Source of the DNA: Ruminococcus_G sp963594675
GTDB lineage: Bacteria > Bacillota > Clostridia > Lachnospirales > Lachnospiraceae
DNA: 31,322 nucleotides
Reading direction: 5' to 3'
Assembly: GCA_963594675.1 (NCBI GenBank)
Contig: CAVBGA010000065.1
Span: 1-31,322 of the forward strand
Position numbers and translations under genes: made by a program
In this document: positions 17,828 through 25,353 of the stretch, piece by piece
Layout: each line of letters starts with the position of its first letter
Position numbering within the stretch: the first letter of the stretch is position 1
The notes under the pieces: model-generated
What the model saw: the letters and a program-made list of their open reading frames with translations, nothing else
Database searches by the model: none
Told to the model about the DNA's origin: nothing

Positions 17828-18674
17828 AAAAGAGCTGAAAAGTTATCTCACATCCATGATCGGATTTGTATTCATGTTTTTCATTTTGCTCATCACCGGT
17901 ATTTATTTTACAGGATATAATCTGAGTTCCGGATATAGTGTAATTGGAAATACATTAAGTGCCATTACCTTTATTTTTATTGTGGCTATGCCAATTCTTA
18001 CCATGCGTGTTTTGGCAGAAGAGAGAAGAATGAAAACAGACCAGCTTTTGTTAACAGCGCCTATTAGTGTAACTAAGGTGGTTATGGGCAAGTTTTTTGC
18101 AATGATAACGATCTACCTGATTCCTATGGTTATTATTGGATTTTATCCCATTATTCTGAAATCCTTCGGTACTGTTTCTCTTAAGATGGCTTATACATCT
18201 ATTTTTGGATTTTATTTGTTAGGAAGTGCCTGCATTGCAGTAGGAATGTTCTTCTCTGCAATTACAGAGAGCCAGATTATCGCAGCTGTTCTTTCATTTA
18301 TCGTTCTTTTGGCTGCATATATGGAAAGTGGAATTACTTCCTTCTTTGGAACCAGTTCCTTTTCTGCTTTGATTGTATTTATTATTCTGGTTTTGATTCT
18401 TGCTTATATTATTTATCTCATGAGCAAGACGACACTGATTTCTTATATTGTAGCTATCGTAGGTATTGCAGCATTGTGTATTACCTATGCAATTAAATCC
18501 TCTTTATTTGAGAATGGAATACAGAATTTCTTCAGTGTGTTTAATATTACAGACCATTTGGATAACTTCGTCAATGGTATTTTTGACCTTTCAGGATTAG
18601 TTTATTTTGTATCTGTAATGGTTATTTTCCTGTTCCTGACGATTCAGTCCATCTTGAAGAGACGCTGGAGTTAA
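17811..18674 (+). CDS. ABC transporter permease (GldF/ABC-2 type)
   Basis: A 287-residue membrane protein with about six hydrophobic segments, starting MLAIYKKELKSYLTSMIGFVF. The motif MRVLAEERRMKTDQLLLTAP between segments two and three is typical of ABC-2 permeases of the GldF type. GGAGGAG lies shortly before ATG. The gene overlaps the ATPase by 17 bases and is followed 10 bases later by the GldG-like gene, so the set is one operon. Export of an unidentified substrate is inferred. Confidence 0.88.
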   Translation: MLAIYKKELKSYLTSMIGFVFMFFILLITGIYFTGYNLSSGYSVIGNTLSAITFIFIVAMPILTMRVLAEERRMKTDQLLLTAPISVTKVVMGKFFAMITIYLIPMVIIGFYPIILKSFGTVSLKMAYTSIFGFYLLGSACIAVGMFFSAITESQIIAAVLSFIVLLAAYMESGITSFFGTSSFSALIVFIILVLILAYIIYLMSKTTLISYIVAIVGIAALCITYAIKSSLFENGIQNFFSVFNITDHLDNFVNGIFDLSGLVYFVSVMVIFLFLTIQSILKRRWS

Positions 18675-18684
18675 GGAGGATAAG

Positions 18685-20184
18685 ATGAAAAAATTTAAAA
18701 ATAAGATTAATTTTAAGAACGTTTTCAAAAATCTTTTTCGTAAAATCTTTTCCAGCAACGGAAAGAAAATCATGCAAAAAGGTTCCTATAGTGTAGGAAT
18801 TACCGTAGTTGTGATTGCAGTGATTGTGGTAATTAACTTGATCGTGTCTGAGATTCCTTCTCAATATACAGAATTTGATATGAGTACCCAGAAATTGTAT
18901 ACACTTACAGATGATACGAAAGATTATATCAAAACACTTGATAAAGATATTACTATTTACTATATCGTTCAAAGTGGTCAAGAAGATGACAATATCCAAA
19001 AGATTTTGGAACGTTATGATGACTACTCTGATAAGATTACAGTAAAACAGAAGGATCCCGTAGTAAATCCTAATTTCACATCAAAATATACAGATAGTAC
19101 AGTTAATGACAACAGTGTCATTGTTGTATGTGGCGACCGCAGCAAGGTTGTTAACTATTCTGATATGTATGAAACTTCTGTGGATTATTCTACTTATTCT
19201 ACACAGACAACAGGATTCGATGCTGAGGGACAGATTACTAGTGCTCTGGAATATGTAACATCTGAAAATCTGCCGAAACTCTATACTTTGGAAGGTCATG
19301 GAGAGGCGGAAATTTCTGATAGCTTCACTTCTGCTATTAATAAAGAGAACATTGATGTAGAAACTTTGAATCTGGTTACAGAAGAGTCAGTTCCCGATGA
19401 TGCAGATTGTTTGATGATTCTTTCTCCGACTTCAGATATTTCTTCTGAAGAGGCAGAAAAGATTACCAACTACCTAGAGGCAGGTGGTAATGCTGTAATT
19501 TATACAGATTACAATCAGGATACATTTACTAATCTTGAAAGTGTACTTCAAAATTATGGTATGGAGACAGGAACCGGTGTCATCATGGAGGGCGATACCA
19601 ACCATTATGCTGCCCAGACTCCTTACTATATCATTCCGAATGTTGAGAGTGGTTCTGATATTACCAGCAGCCTGTCAGAGGATGGAACTTATCTTTTGAT
19701 GCCGGCAGCTCAGAGTATCCAAGAGACAGAAGAAGTCAGAGATACCGTAACCTTGACTCCACTTTTGACAACAACAGATTCTTCTTACACTAAGGTTGAC
19801 GCACAGAATATGGAAACCTATGAGAAGGAGGATGGAGACATCGATGGTCCATTTAATGTAGGTATGCTTGCTACTGAGGAAAGTGGAGATGAAACAACAA
19901 ATCTTGTATACTTCACATCCTCCAGTCTTTTGAATGACCAGGTAGATGAGTTAATCTCCGGTGGTGATACGAAACTGCTGACCAGTACTTTGTCTTATCT
20001 GTGTAAATCAGATGATGATGAAAATACAACATCTATTTCTATTGCAGCTAAGAGTACACAGACACAGACCCTGTCACTGACAGCTTTTGATGCTTACTTC
20101 TGGATGGTCGTAACCATCTTTATCATCCCGGCAGCTTGCCTGATTATTGGTCTTGTTATCTGGTTGAGAAGGAGAAAACGCTAA
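18685..20184 (+). CDS. GldG-like ABC-associated membrane protein
   Basis: A 499-residue protein with one membrane helix near residues 32-54, a large extracytoplasmic domain (about 60-460) of the ABC-type auxiliary/GldG type, and a C-terminal membrane helix (about 465-490) followed by RRRKR. The pattern LYTLEGHGEAEISDSFTSAI and the segment SPTSDISSEEAEKITNYLEAGG are typical of GldG. A GGAGG site precedes ATG. Its stop overlaps the start of the DUF4340 gene (TAATG). In Bacteroidetes the homologous system supports gliding; that role is not implied here. Confidence 0.85.
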   Translation: MKKFKNKINFKNVFKNLFRKIFSSNGKKIMQKGSYSVGITVVVIAVIVVINLIVSEIPSQYTEFDMSTQKLYTLTDDTKDYIKTLDKDITIYYIVQSGQEDDNIQKILERYDDYSDKITVKQKDPVVNPNFTSKYTDSTVNDNSVIVVCGDRSKVVNYSDMYETSVDYSTYSTQTTGFDAEGQITSALEYVTSENLPKLYTLEGHGEAEISDSFTSAINKENIDVETLNLVTEESVPDDADCLMILSPTSDISSEEAEKITNYLEAGGNAVIYTDYNQDTFTNLESVLQNYGMETGTGVIMEGDTNHYAAQTPYYIIPNVESGSDITSSLSEDGTYLLMPAAQSIQETEEVRDTVTLTPLLTTTDSSYTKVDAQNMETYEKEDGDIDGPFNVGMLATEESGDETTNLVYFTSSSLLNDQVDELISGGDTKLLTSTLSYLCKSDDDENTTSISIAAKSTQTQTLSLTAFDAYFWMVVTIFIIPAACLIIGLVIWLRRRKR

Positions 20185-21767
20185 TGAAGAAAAGAAAGAA
20201 TCTTCCTCTTCTGATTCTTCTCATAGCGTTTGTGGTACTATGTGTGATTTATCTGCTTCTGAAGAATTACGTAAGTAAAACGGAAGAAGCAGAGTCTTCT
20301 TCAGACGAGGGAACAACAGTTTATGAAATAGACTCTGATGATATTGCAAAACTTAGTTTTTATATTTCAGACGAAAAATACACCTTCATTCAGGGTGATG
20401 ATGGATGGACTTTAAAAAATCATGATACTTATCCTGTGGATGAAGATCAAATTGGAAATCTGACAAGTGCACTTTCTGATGTTAAGGCGCAACGTGAGTT
20501 GGATGACGTAGATGATTTGTCAGAGTATGGCTTGGATGATCCAGAAGATGTGGTAACGATAAAAGACACTGATGGAAATAAAACAAAGATTACCATCGGA
20601 GATACCAATGAGGCGGCATCTTATTGCTATATCTATTTAAATGATGATACAGATAAGGTATATGCCATCAGCAGTGATTTTGCCACAGTATTCTCTGGAA
20701 ATCTGACCAATTATGCTAAGGAAGACAGCTTCCCTACCATTAGCTCATCTAATGTAACACAGCTGCAGGTAAGCGGAGGGGACAGCGATTATACCTTTAG
20801 CCAAGAGGATGATTCCTCCAACTGGATTTTGACAGATGCCCAGGGAAATGAAACCGAGATTTCTACAACAAATATGAGTACCGTACTTAGTGCTGCTACA
20901 GAAATTTCTTATAGCTCATTCCTTGAATATGATTGTCAGGACTTCTCTCAGTATGGTTTGGATCAGCCGGCAAGAACGGTAACAATCACTTATACTAGCA
21001 CAGAAGATTCCGATGATGATGACTCTGATGATACAGATAGTTCGGATAGCGATTCCGAAGATAGCAGTTCAGACAGCGATTCAACAGATAGTGATGATGA
21101 CAGTGAGGAAACCGTTGTTAAAACAGCAACCTTCTATATTGGAAATAGCGATGGAAGCGATGGATACTATGTAAGAACAGATGATTCTACACAGGTACAT
21201 AGCGTAAGTGCGGACAGCCTGGACAGCTTGATTAATATCGATCCGGCATCTCTGGAAAATATGTCCTTCAGTGCAATTTCCCTGTCAAATGTGGATCAGA
21301 TGTCTGTTACATTGGATGGAGAAAATCATGTATTCACAATAACAAGAGAAGAAAGCAGTGATGATGATTCGGATGATGAGGATTCTGATGATTCAGATAG
21401 TGATGATGACTCCAGTTCAAGTACAACAACTACAGTAAGCTATGATATGGATGGAGAGGAGTTGGAGGCAACAGATTTCTCCACATTCTTCAATACTTTG
21501 ACAGCAATTACTGCACAGAAATCCACAACAGAGAATCCGGTAAATGATGCAACCTTTAGTTTTGTATTTACCTCCTCTGATGGAAGTACAACCAGTATTG
21601 ATTACAGTCCTTATGACAACAACTTCTATATGGCTGTAAGAAGCGATGGTAAGAAATACCTTGTAAATAAGGTAAAAGTAAAGAATATTATCAGTGATTA
21701 TAAAGAGCTGATATCATCAGCTGGTTCGGATTCTGATTCATCTTCAGATACAGAGTCGGATAGTTAA
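20184..21767 (+). CDS. DUF4340-domain membrane-anchored protein with Ser/Asp-rich runs
   Basis: A 527-residue protein with an N-terminal membrane helix (LPLLILLIAFVVLCVIYLLL) followed by an extracytoplasmic region of DUF4340 type, with the repeated theme of (F/Y)SQYGL(D)QPARTVTI. Two acidic runs almost wholly Ser/Asp occur at about residues 276-309 and 390-412, and a third at the C-terminus. They look like Sdr-type spacers. The start is the ATG overlapping the gldG-like stop, with GGAG 10 bases before; the frame opens earlier at 20136, but that would run inside gldG. The function is unknown; the partnership with GldG is conserved in other phyla. Confidence 0.85.
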   Translation: MKKRKNLPLLILLIAFVVLCVIYLLLKNYVSKTEEAESSSDEGTTVYEIDSDDIAKLSFYISDEKYTFIQGDDGWTLKNHDTYPVDEDQIGNLTSALSDVKAQRELDDVDDLSEYGLDDPEDVVTIKDTDGNKTKITIGDTNEAASYCYIYLNDDTDKVYAISSDFATVFSGNLTNYAKEDSFPTISSSNVTQLQVSGGDSDYTFSQEDDSSNWILTDAQGNETEISTTNMSTVLSAATEISYSSFLEYDCQDFSQYGLDQPARTVTITYTSTEDSDDDDSDDTDSSDSDSEDSSSDSDSTDSDDDSEETVVKTATFYIGNSDGSDGYYVRTDDSTQVHSVSADSLDSLINIDPASLENMSFSAISLSNVDQMSVTLDGENHVFTITREESSDDDSDDEDSDDSDSDDDSSSSTTTTVSYDMDGEELEATDFSTFFNTLTAITAQKSTTENPVNDATFSFVFTSSDGSTTSIDYSPYDNNFYMAVRSDGKKYLVNKVKVKNIISDYKELISSAGSDSDSSSDTESDS

Positions 21768-21793
21768 TATCAGAAAAATTAAATAAATGAGAA

Positions 21794-21826
21794 AAGAGGT
21801 TATCATTTTTTGATAGCCTCTTTTTA
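21794..21826 (+). terminator. Terminator after the Gld-like operon
   Basis: GAGGTTATCA and TGATAGCCTC form a 10-bp stem with one G-U pair and a 5-base T loop, followed by five T. It ends the ABC/GldG/DUF4340 unit. Confidence 0.85.
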
Positions 21827-22000
21827 TTAGGTTAAATTTAAGGAAAATTATGGTATGAGTTATGAAAAGTCTATTCTCATCTTTAGATTATATTGATATG
21901 ATTAGTTCATAGAAAACAAGTAATACAAATCAAGAAATACCAAACAGTAAAACAAAGGAAAATTAAAAAACAAAAAGGAAAACAATTAAGGAGGAAAACA

Positions 22001-22684
22001 ATGAAATTTGAAATTCAAGGAGGCACACTTCCCGTAGTAATTTGCAGCTTAGAGAAAGATGAGAAAATGATCACTGAGGGTGGTGGCATGTCATGGATGT
22101 CTCCAAACATGCAAATGGAGACCACAACAAATGGAGGCGTAGGTAAGGCATTTGGAAGATTATTTTCCGGTGAAGCAATGTTCCAGAACATTTATACAGC
22201 AAAAGGTGGATCTGGTATGATTGCATTTGCGTCAAGTATGCCTGGATCTATTCGTGCATTTGAAATGAAACCTGGCAATGATATTATTCTGCAGAAGAAA
22301 GCATTTTTGGCATCAGAAGCAGGTGTAACGCTTTCAGCGAATGTAGCAAAAAAAATATCCTCTGGTTTATTCGGTGGTGAAGGATTCATCATGCAGAAGA
22401 TTTCAGGTCAGGGTATAGTATTTGCAGAATTTGATGGTCATGTAGTTGAGTACAATCTGGAAAAAGGCCAGAAGATTGTAGTTGACACTGGTCATCTTGC
22501 AGGAATGGATGCTACTTGCAGTATGGAAGCAAAAACTGTTCCCGGTCTAAAAAATAAATTATTAGGTGGTGAGGGATTCTTTAATACAGAGATTACAGGT
22601 CCAGGTCGTGTATGGCTGCAGACGATGCCAATTGCTAAACTGGCAGGTGTTCTCAAACCCTTTTTTCCCACTAGCGTAGATTAA
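22001..22684 (+). CDS. AIM24 / TIGR00266 family protein
   Basis: A 227-residue protein starting MKFEIQGGTLPVVICSLEKD. Repeated glycine-rich turns (GGVGKAFGRLFSGE, LFGGEGFIMQKISGQG, LLGGEGFFNTEITGPG) are typical of the AIM24 family, a beta-rich fold common in bacteria with no firm molecular function. It has no membrane helix or signal peptide. AAGGAGG lies 7 bases before ATG, after a leader of about 100 bases very rich in A. It stands between a terminator and a 24-bp perfect hairpin, so it is probably transcribed alone. Confidence 0.88.
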   Translation: MKFEIQGGTLPVVICSLEKDEKMITEGGGMSWMSPNMQMETTTNGGVGKAFGRLFSGEAMFQNIYTAKGGSGMIAFASSMPGSIRAFEMKPGNDIILQKKAFLASEAGVTLSANVAKKISSGLFGGEGFIMQKISGQGIVFAEFDGHVVEYNLEKGQKIVVDTGHLAGMDATCSMEAKTVPGLKNKLLGGEGFFNTEITGPGRVWLQTMPIAKLAGVLKPFFPTSVD

Positions 22685-22716
22685 AAAACATTGGATGTGA
22701 TTATTGAATATCATTG

Positions 22717-22770
22717 TAGCAATAAAAGAGGAGTTCTCACATTTTCGTGAGAACTCCTCTTTTATTGCTA
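22717..22770. terminator. 24-bp perfect hairpin, likely bidirectional terminator
   Basis: Arms 22717-22740 and 22747-22770 are perfectly complementary over 24 bases around the 6-base loop ATTTTC. The outer stem contains A- and T-runs (AATAAAAGAGG / CCTCTTTTATT), so either strand would give a GC-moderate stem with T-rich tail. It lies between the AIM24 gene and the SH3-like peptide gene. Confidence 0.8.
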
Positions 22771-22982
22771 GTAAAATTCTCGATTCAGATTAGCTTAAGA
22801 AAGGAAATAGAAATCCTTATGATAGAAGTGTTTTTCTCTTCAGATTCCCTTGCTATTATAGATACATCGAAAGGAACAAAACAAAACAAAAAAACAAAAG
22901 CAAAACACAAAAATAAAAAGCAGAAAGCAAACACGAAAACAAAGAAATTAAAAATCAAAGAAAGAGAAAAGGAGAAAACGAA

Positions 22983-23234
22983 ATGAGAACAATGATGAAT
23001 GAGAAAGAATTGGAAATGGTAACTGGAGGAGCAGTCGTACGTGGAACAAAGAATTATCTGGCCTTGAGAAGCAGAACTGTATATTCAAGAAAAACAGAGA
23101 TCGGTCGCCTTTATAATGGTGAGCATGTTACGATTCTGAAGAAGGGATTCAAAAATGCAGGCTATCATTACACCTTAGTATATTCACCAAGACTGGGCAA
23201 AACCGGCTATGTAGTATCCGCTTATGTAAAATAA
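22983..23234 (+). CDS. Small SH3-like peptide with double-glycine leader
   Basis: An 83-residue protein. The first 16 residues read MRTMMNEKELEMVTGG, matching the leader type ELxxVxGG removed by peptidase-containing ABC exporters; cleavage after Gly16 would release a basic peptide of 67 residues. The remainder resembles a bacterial SH3 domain: ALRSRTVYSRKTEIGRLYNGEHVTILKK, then GKTGYVVSAYVK at the end. Such domains often bind peptidoglycan or wall polymers. GGAG at 22971-22974 fits ATG 22983 by 8 bases. No exporter, immunity or modification gene is adjacent. It could be a bacteriocin, a wall-acting effector or a signal; this is inference. Confidence 0.75.
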   Translation: MRTMMNEKELEMVTGGAVVRGTKNYLALRSRTVYSRKTEIGRLYNGEHVTILKKGFKNAGYHYTLVYSPRLGKTGYVVSAYVK

Positions 23235-23330
23235 AGCAGGGAAAAAATATACTATAAAAAACAGAAAAAAGGATAATCAAGAACTAGTGGCAATACATAT
23301 AAAATGATGATATAAAAAGGAGAAAACATT

Positions 23331-23762
23331 ATGTTAACTGAAATTACAAGTTTCGCAAACGCTTATCCAATGGCAATTATAGCAGCTATCTGTTTGGTAG
23401 TAGCTAAGTGGAAAATTTTTACAAAAATGGGGGTAAAAGAATGGAAAGCATTAATTCCTGTGTATAGTGACTTTATTTTATATGATAAAGTGTGGGATAA
23501 GAAGATGTTTCTGGCAAGTTGGGGAATCATTGTGGCTGGAATTGTAACCAATTTCCTTTCTTTTAAATTTATTCATTTGACAATGTTCGATGCAATTGAC
23601 ACTGTACTTCTCTTTGCTGGTTTTCTGATCACTATAGGATTGAATTATAAAATTGCAAAGGCATTTGGATTTGGAAAGAAATTTACAGTAGGTCTTTTAC
23701 TACTGAATTCCATTTTCATGTTAATTCTTGGATTTGGAAAATCCGAATATCAGACAGCATAA
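23331..23762 (+). CDS. DUF5684-like integral membrane protein
   Basis: A 143-residue protein with four probable membrane segments (about 10-27, 64-80, 88-107, 117-136). The motif WKIFTKMGVKEWKALIPVYS followed by LYDKVWDKKMF, and the later YKIAKAFGFGKKFTVGLLLL, fit the DUF5684 family of small membrane proteins found near signal peptidase or secretion genes in other bacteria. AAAGGAG lies 8 bases before ATG. It is 96 bases after the SH3-like peptide with no terminator between, so they may be co-transcribed. The function is unknown; a role as immunity protein is possible but unproven. Confidence 0.75.
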   Translation: MLTEITSFANAYPMAIIAAICLVVAKWKIFTKMGVKEWKALIPVYSDFILYDKVWDKKMFLASWGIIVAGIVTNFLSFKFIHLTMFDAIDTVLLFAGFLITIGLNYKIAKAFGFGKKFTVGLLLLNSIFMLILGFGKSEYQTA

Positions 23763-23840
23763 GCAATAAGCAGCAAAGATAAAATAAAAATATAAATATA
23801 AATAAAAGAGGAGTGAATGAGAGATAAAGTAGTGTGAAAA

Positions 23841-23876
23841 AAACTTCCTTCAGTACAAGGCTGAAGGAAGTTTTTT
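23841..23876. terminator. Bidirectional terminator between DUF5684 gene and hydrolase
   Basis: AAACTTCCTTCAG (23841-23853) and CTGAAGGAAGTTT (23861-23873) form a 13-bp perfect stem with a 7-base loop. T runs follow on plus (23871-23876) and on minus (complement of A at 23837-23843). It serves the convergent genes on both sides. Confidence 0.9.
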
Positions 23877-23929
23877 ATTACTCTACTTTTCTACTTTGTT
23901 GCTTAATTTTATATTTTGTATTTCAAATT

Positions 23930-24922
23930 TCACATATACATATTTGATTCATCAAGTTCTTCCTCATCCAGGAAAAAGTAATTTATTGTTTCAATCACTT
24001 TTTCTGGACTTTCTAACTGGGGCAACTTATTGGCTTTATGAATCAATTCATATTCAATGGAAGAATTCAAAGATTGATATAAAGCAATAGTCTCTTGAAT
24101 ATTTTCATGTTCTTCACCAGAAAGTATGAAAATACTATTATCTATTGATTTTAACGCTCTAGCCACGTTTGCATAGACATAACGACCAACAATACTTCCC
24201 TGAAGATATTTTCCCTTGCTGCGATCTAAATGAGCAGATTCATAATATTCATCTACAAAGCTTGCATTCATAGAAAATGGATTAAATAAGTATTTTTCTG
24301 TAAATAAAAGTTCAATATTTGATCTACAGGTAATAATATTATAAATAAGAGTTCCTATGATAGGAAGTTCAATCATGAATTTGGCAGTTTTAGAATTTTT
24401 ACTGGGAACTTGGTTAAGAATAGCCAAATCCTCAGGCGAAATTAAAAGCATCTTATCAATAATACTGGAGTCATTAAGACATGTCATAATGACAAAGGAA
24501 GCAGAAAGACCAGAGGCAACAATATTTGTTTTTTCTTTTATGACCTTGTGAATAAAATCTGTAATTAATTGAACATAAAGAAAATTGGTGTAAGTAATCT
24601 CAGGCTTTTCTGAACGTCCACAACCCAGTAAATCTAGTGTGTAAACAGTATAATTTTTTTGAAGTTCCTTTACCACTAAAGACCATTCTTTATCACTGCT
24701 GGCAACATCCAAATCATGAATTAGAAGTAAAGGTTTTCCTTGACCTTGTTTTGTATAATAAATATCCCCAAACTTCCATGAATAAAGAGAAGCACTACTC
24801 GGGTGCATCAAATCCTTGAAAGTAGATGATGCAGAAATCATGTTATTAATTATAGAAATACCAACCATGGAAGTGGTGAATAAGGTTCCAGCTGTTAATA
24901 ACCCTTTTATATGTTTTTTCAT
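23930..24922 (-). CDS. Membrane-anchored alpha/beta-hydrolase fold protein, probably catalytically altered
   Basis: A 330-residue protein. An uncleaved-type membrane segment lies near residues 8-28 (GLLTAGTLFTTSMVGISII), followed by the alpha/beta-hydrolase pattern: oxyanion-loop region KPLLLIHDLD, TLDLLGCGRSEKP, and nucleophile elbow SGLSAS with Ser140. The usual acid position reads GEEH (269-272), and the usual GH before LP reads ANK (297-299), so the standard acid and His appear missing. The start is ATG at 24922, with GGGGAGG 9 bases upstream; a TTG at 24940 is also in frame. It is the only minus-strand gene right of oriC and has its own promoter at 24957-24985, next to the parS array. 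Confidence 0.82.
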   Translation of the reverse strand: MKKHIKGLLTAGTLFTTSMVGISIINNMISASSTFKDLMHPSSASLYSWKFGDIYYTKQGQGKPLLLIHDLDVASSDKEWSLVVKELQKNYTVYTLDLLGCGRSEKPEITYTNFLYVQLITDFIHKVIKEKTNIVASGLSASFVIMTCLNDSSIIDKMLLISPEDLAILNQVPSKNSKTAKFMIELPIIGTLIYNIITCRSNIELLFTEKYLFNPFSMNASFVDEYYESAHLDRSKGKYLQGSIVGRYVYANVARALKSIDNSIFILSGEEHENIQETIALYQSLNSSIEYELIHKANKLPQLESPEKVIETINYFFLDEEELDESNMYM

Positions 24923-24956
24923 AATAATTATCCTCCCCAAAAGCTTGGTTATAAAT

Positions 24957-24985
24957 ATTATAATCTATTCTGGAGCAAGCCGCAA
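24957..24985 (-). promoter_or_regulatory. Promoter of the hydrolase gene
   Basis: On the minus strand, TTGCGG (24985-24980), a 17-base spacer and TATAAT (24962-24957). It lies 29 bases from the first parS site, so ParB spreading from the array could affect it; that is inference. Confidence 0.7.
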
Positions 24986-25013
24986 GTATTGATATTTATC
25001 CTTTTTTGCCCAA

Positions 25014-25353
25014 TGTTTCACGTGAAACATTGAATAAAGAACTAAGGAGTGATCGATAATGTTTCACGTGAAACATAAAATGAAGAATTAAGAAATAACC
25101 GGCTATGTTTCACGTGAAACATAGAATGAAAGAATTAAGGAATGGCTGGTGATGTTTCACGTGAAACATAGAATAAAAGAATTAAGGAATGGCTGGTGAT
25201 GTTTCACATGAAACATAGAATAAAGAATTAAAGGATGGCTGGTGATGTTTCACGTGAAACATAGAATAGAGAACTAAGGAGTGACTGGTGATGTTTCACG
25301 TGAAACATAGAATAGAGAACTAAGGAATGATCGGCGATGTTTCACGTGAAACA
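25014..25353. repeat. Array of eight parS (ParB-binding) sites at 46-47 bp spacing
   Basis: The 16-base palindrome TGTTTCACGTGAAACA occurs at 25014-25029, 25060-25075, 25106-25121, 25153-25168, 25246-25261, 25292-25307 and 25338-25353; a single-base variant (TGTTTCACATGAAACA) is at 25200-25215. Start-to-start spacing is 46 or 47 bases throughout. The spacers are also related (ATAGAATAAAGAATTAAGG, then GGCTGGTGA), so the unit is a tandem repeat of about 46 bases. A ninth half-site TGTTTCACAT begins at 25374. The sequence matches the bacterial chromosomal parS consensus recognised by ParB/Spo0J, which is encoded 1.1 kb downstream. Confidence 0.97.

Noticed and set aside
22747..22986. A 79-codon plus-strand frame ending in a Lys-rich tail
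   Set aside because: It starts inside the arm of the 24-bp hairpin, and its tail is simply the A-rich leader of the SH3 peptide gene read as codons.
25014..25353. The regular repeats considered as a CRISPR array
   Set aside because: Repeats are short palindromes matching parS, the spacers are similar to one another rather than unique, and no cas genes are present.
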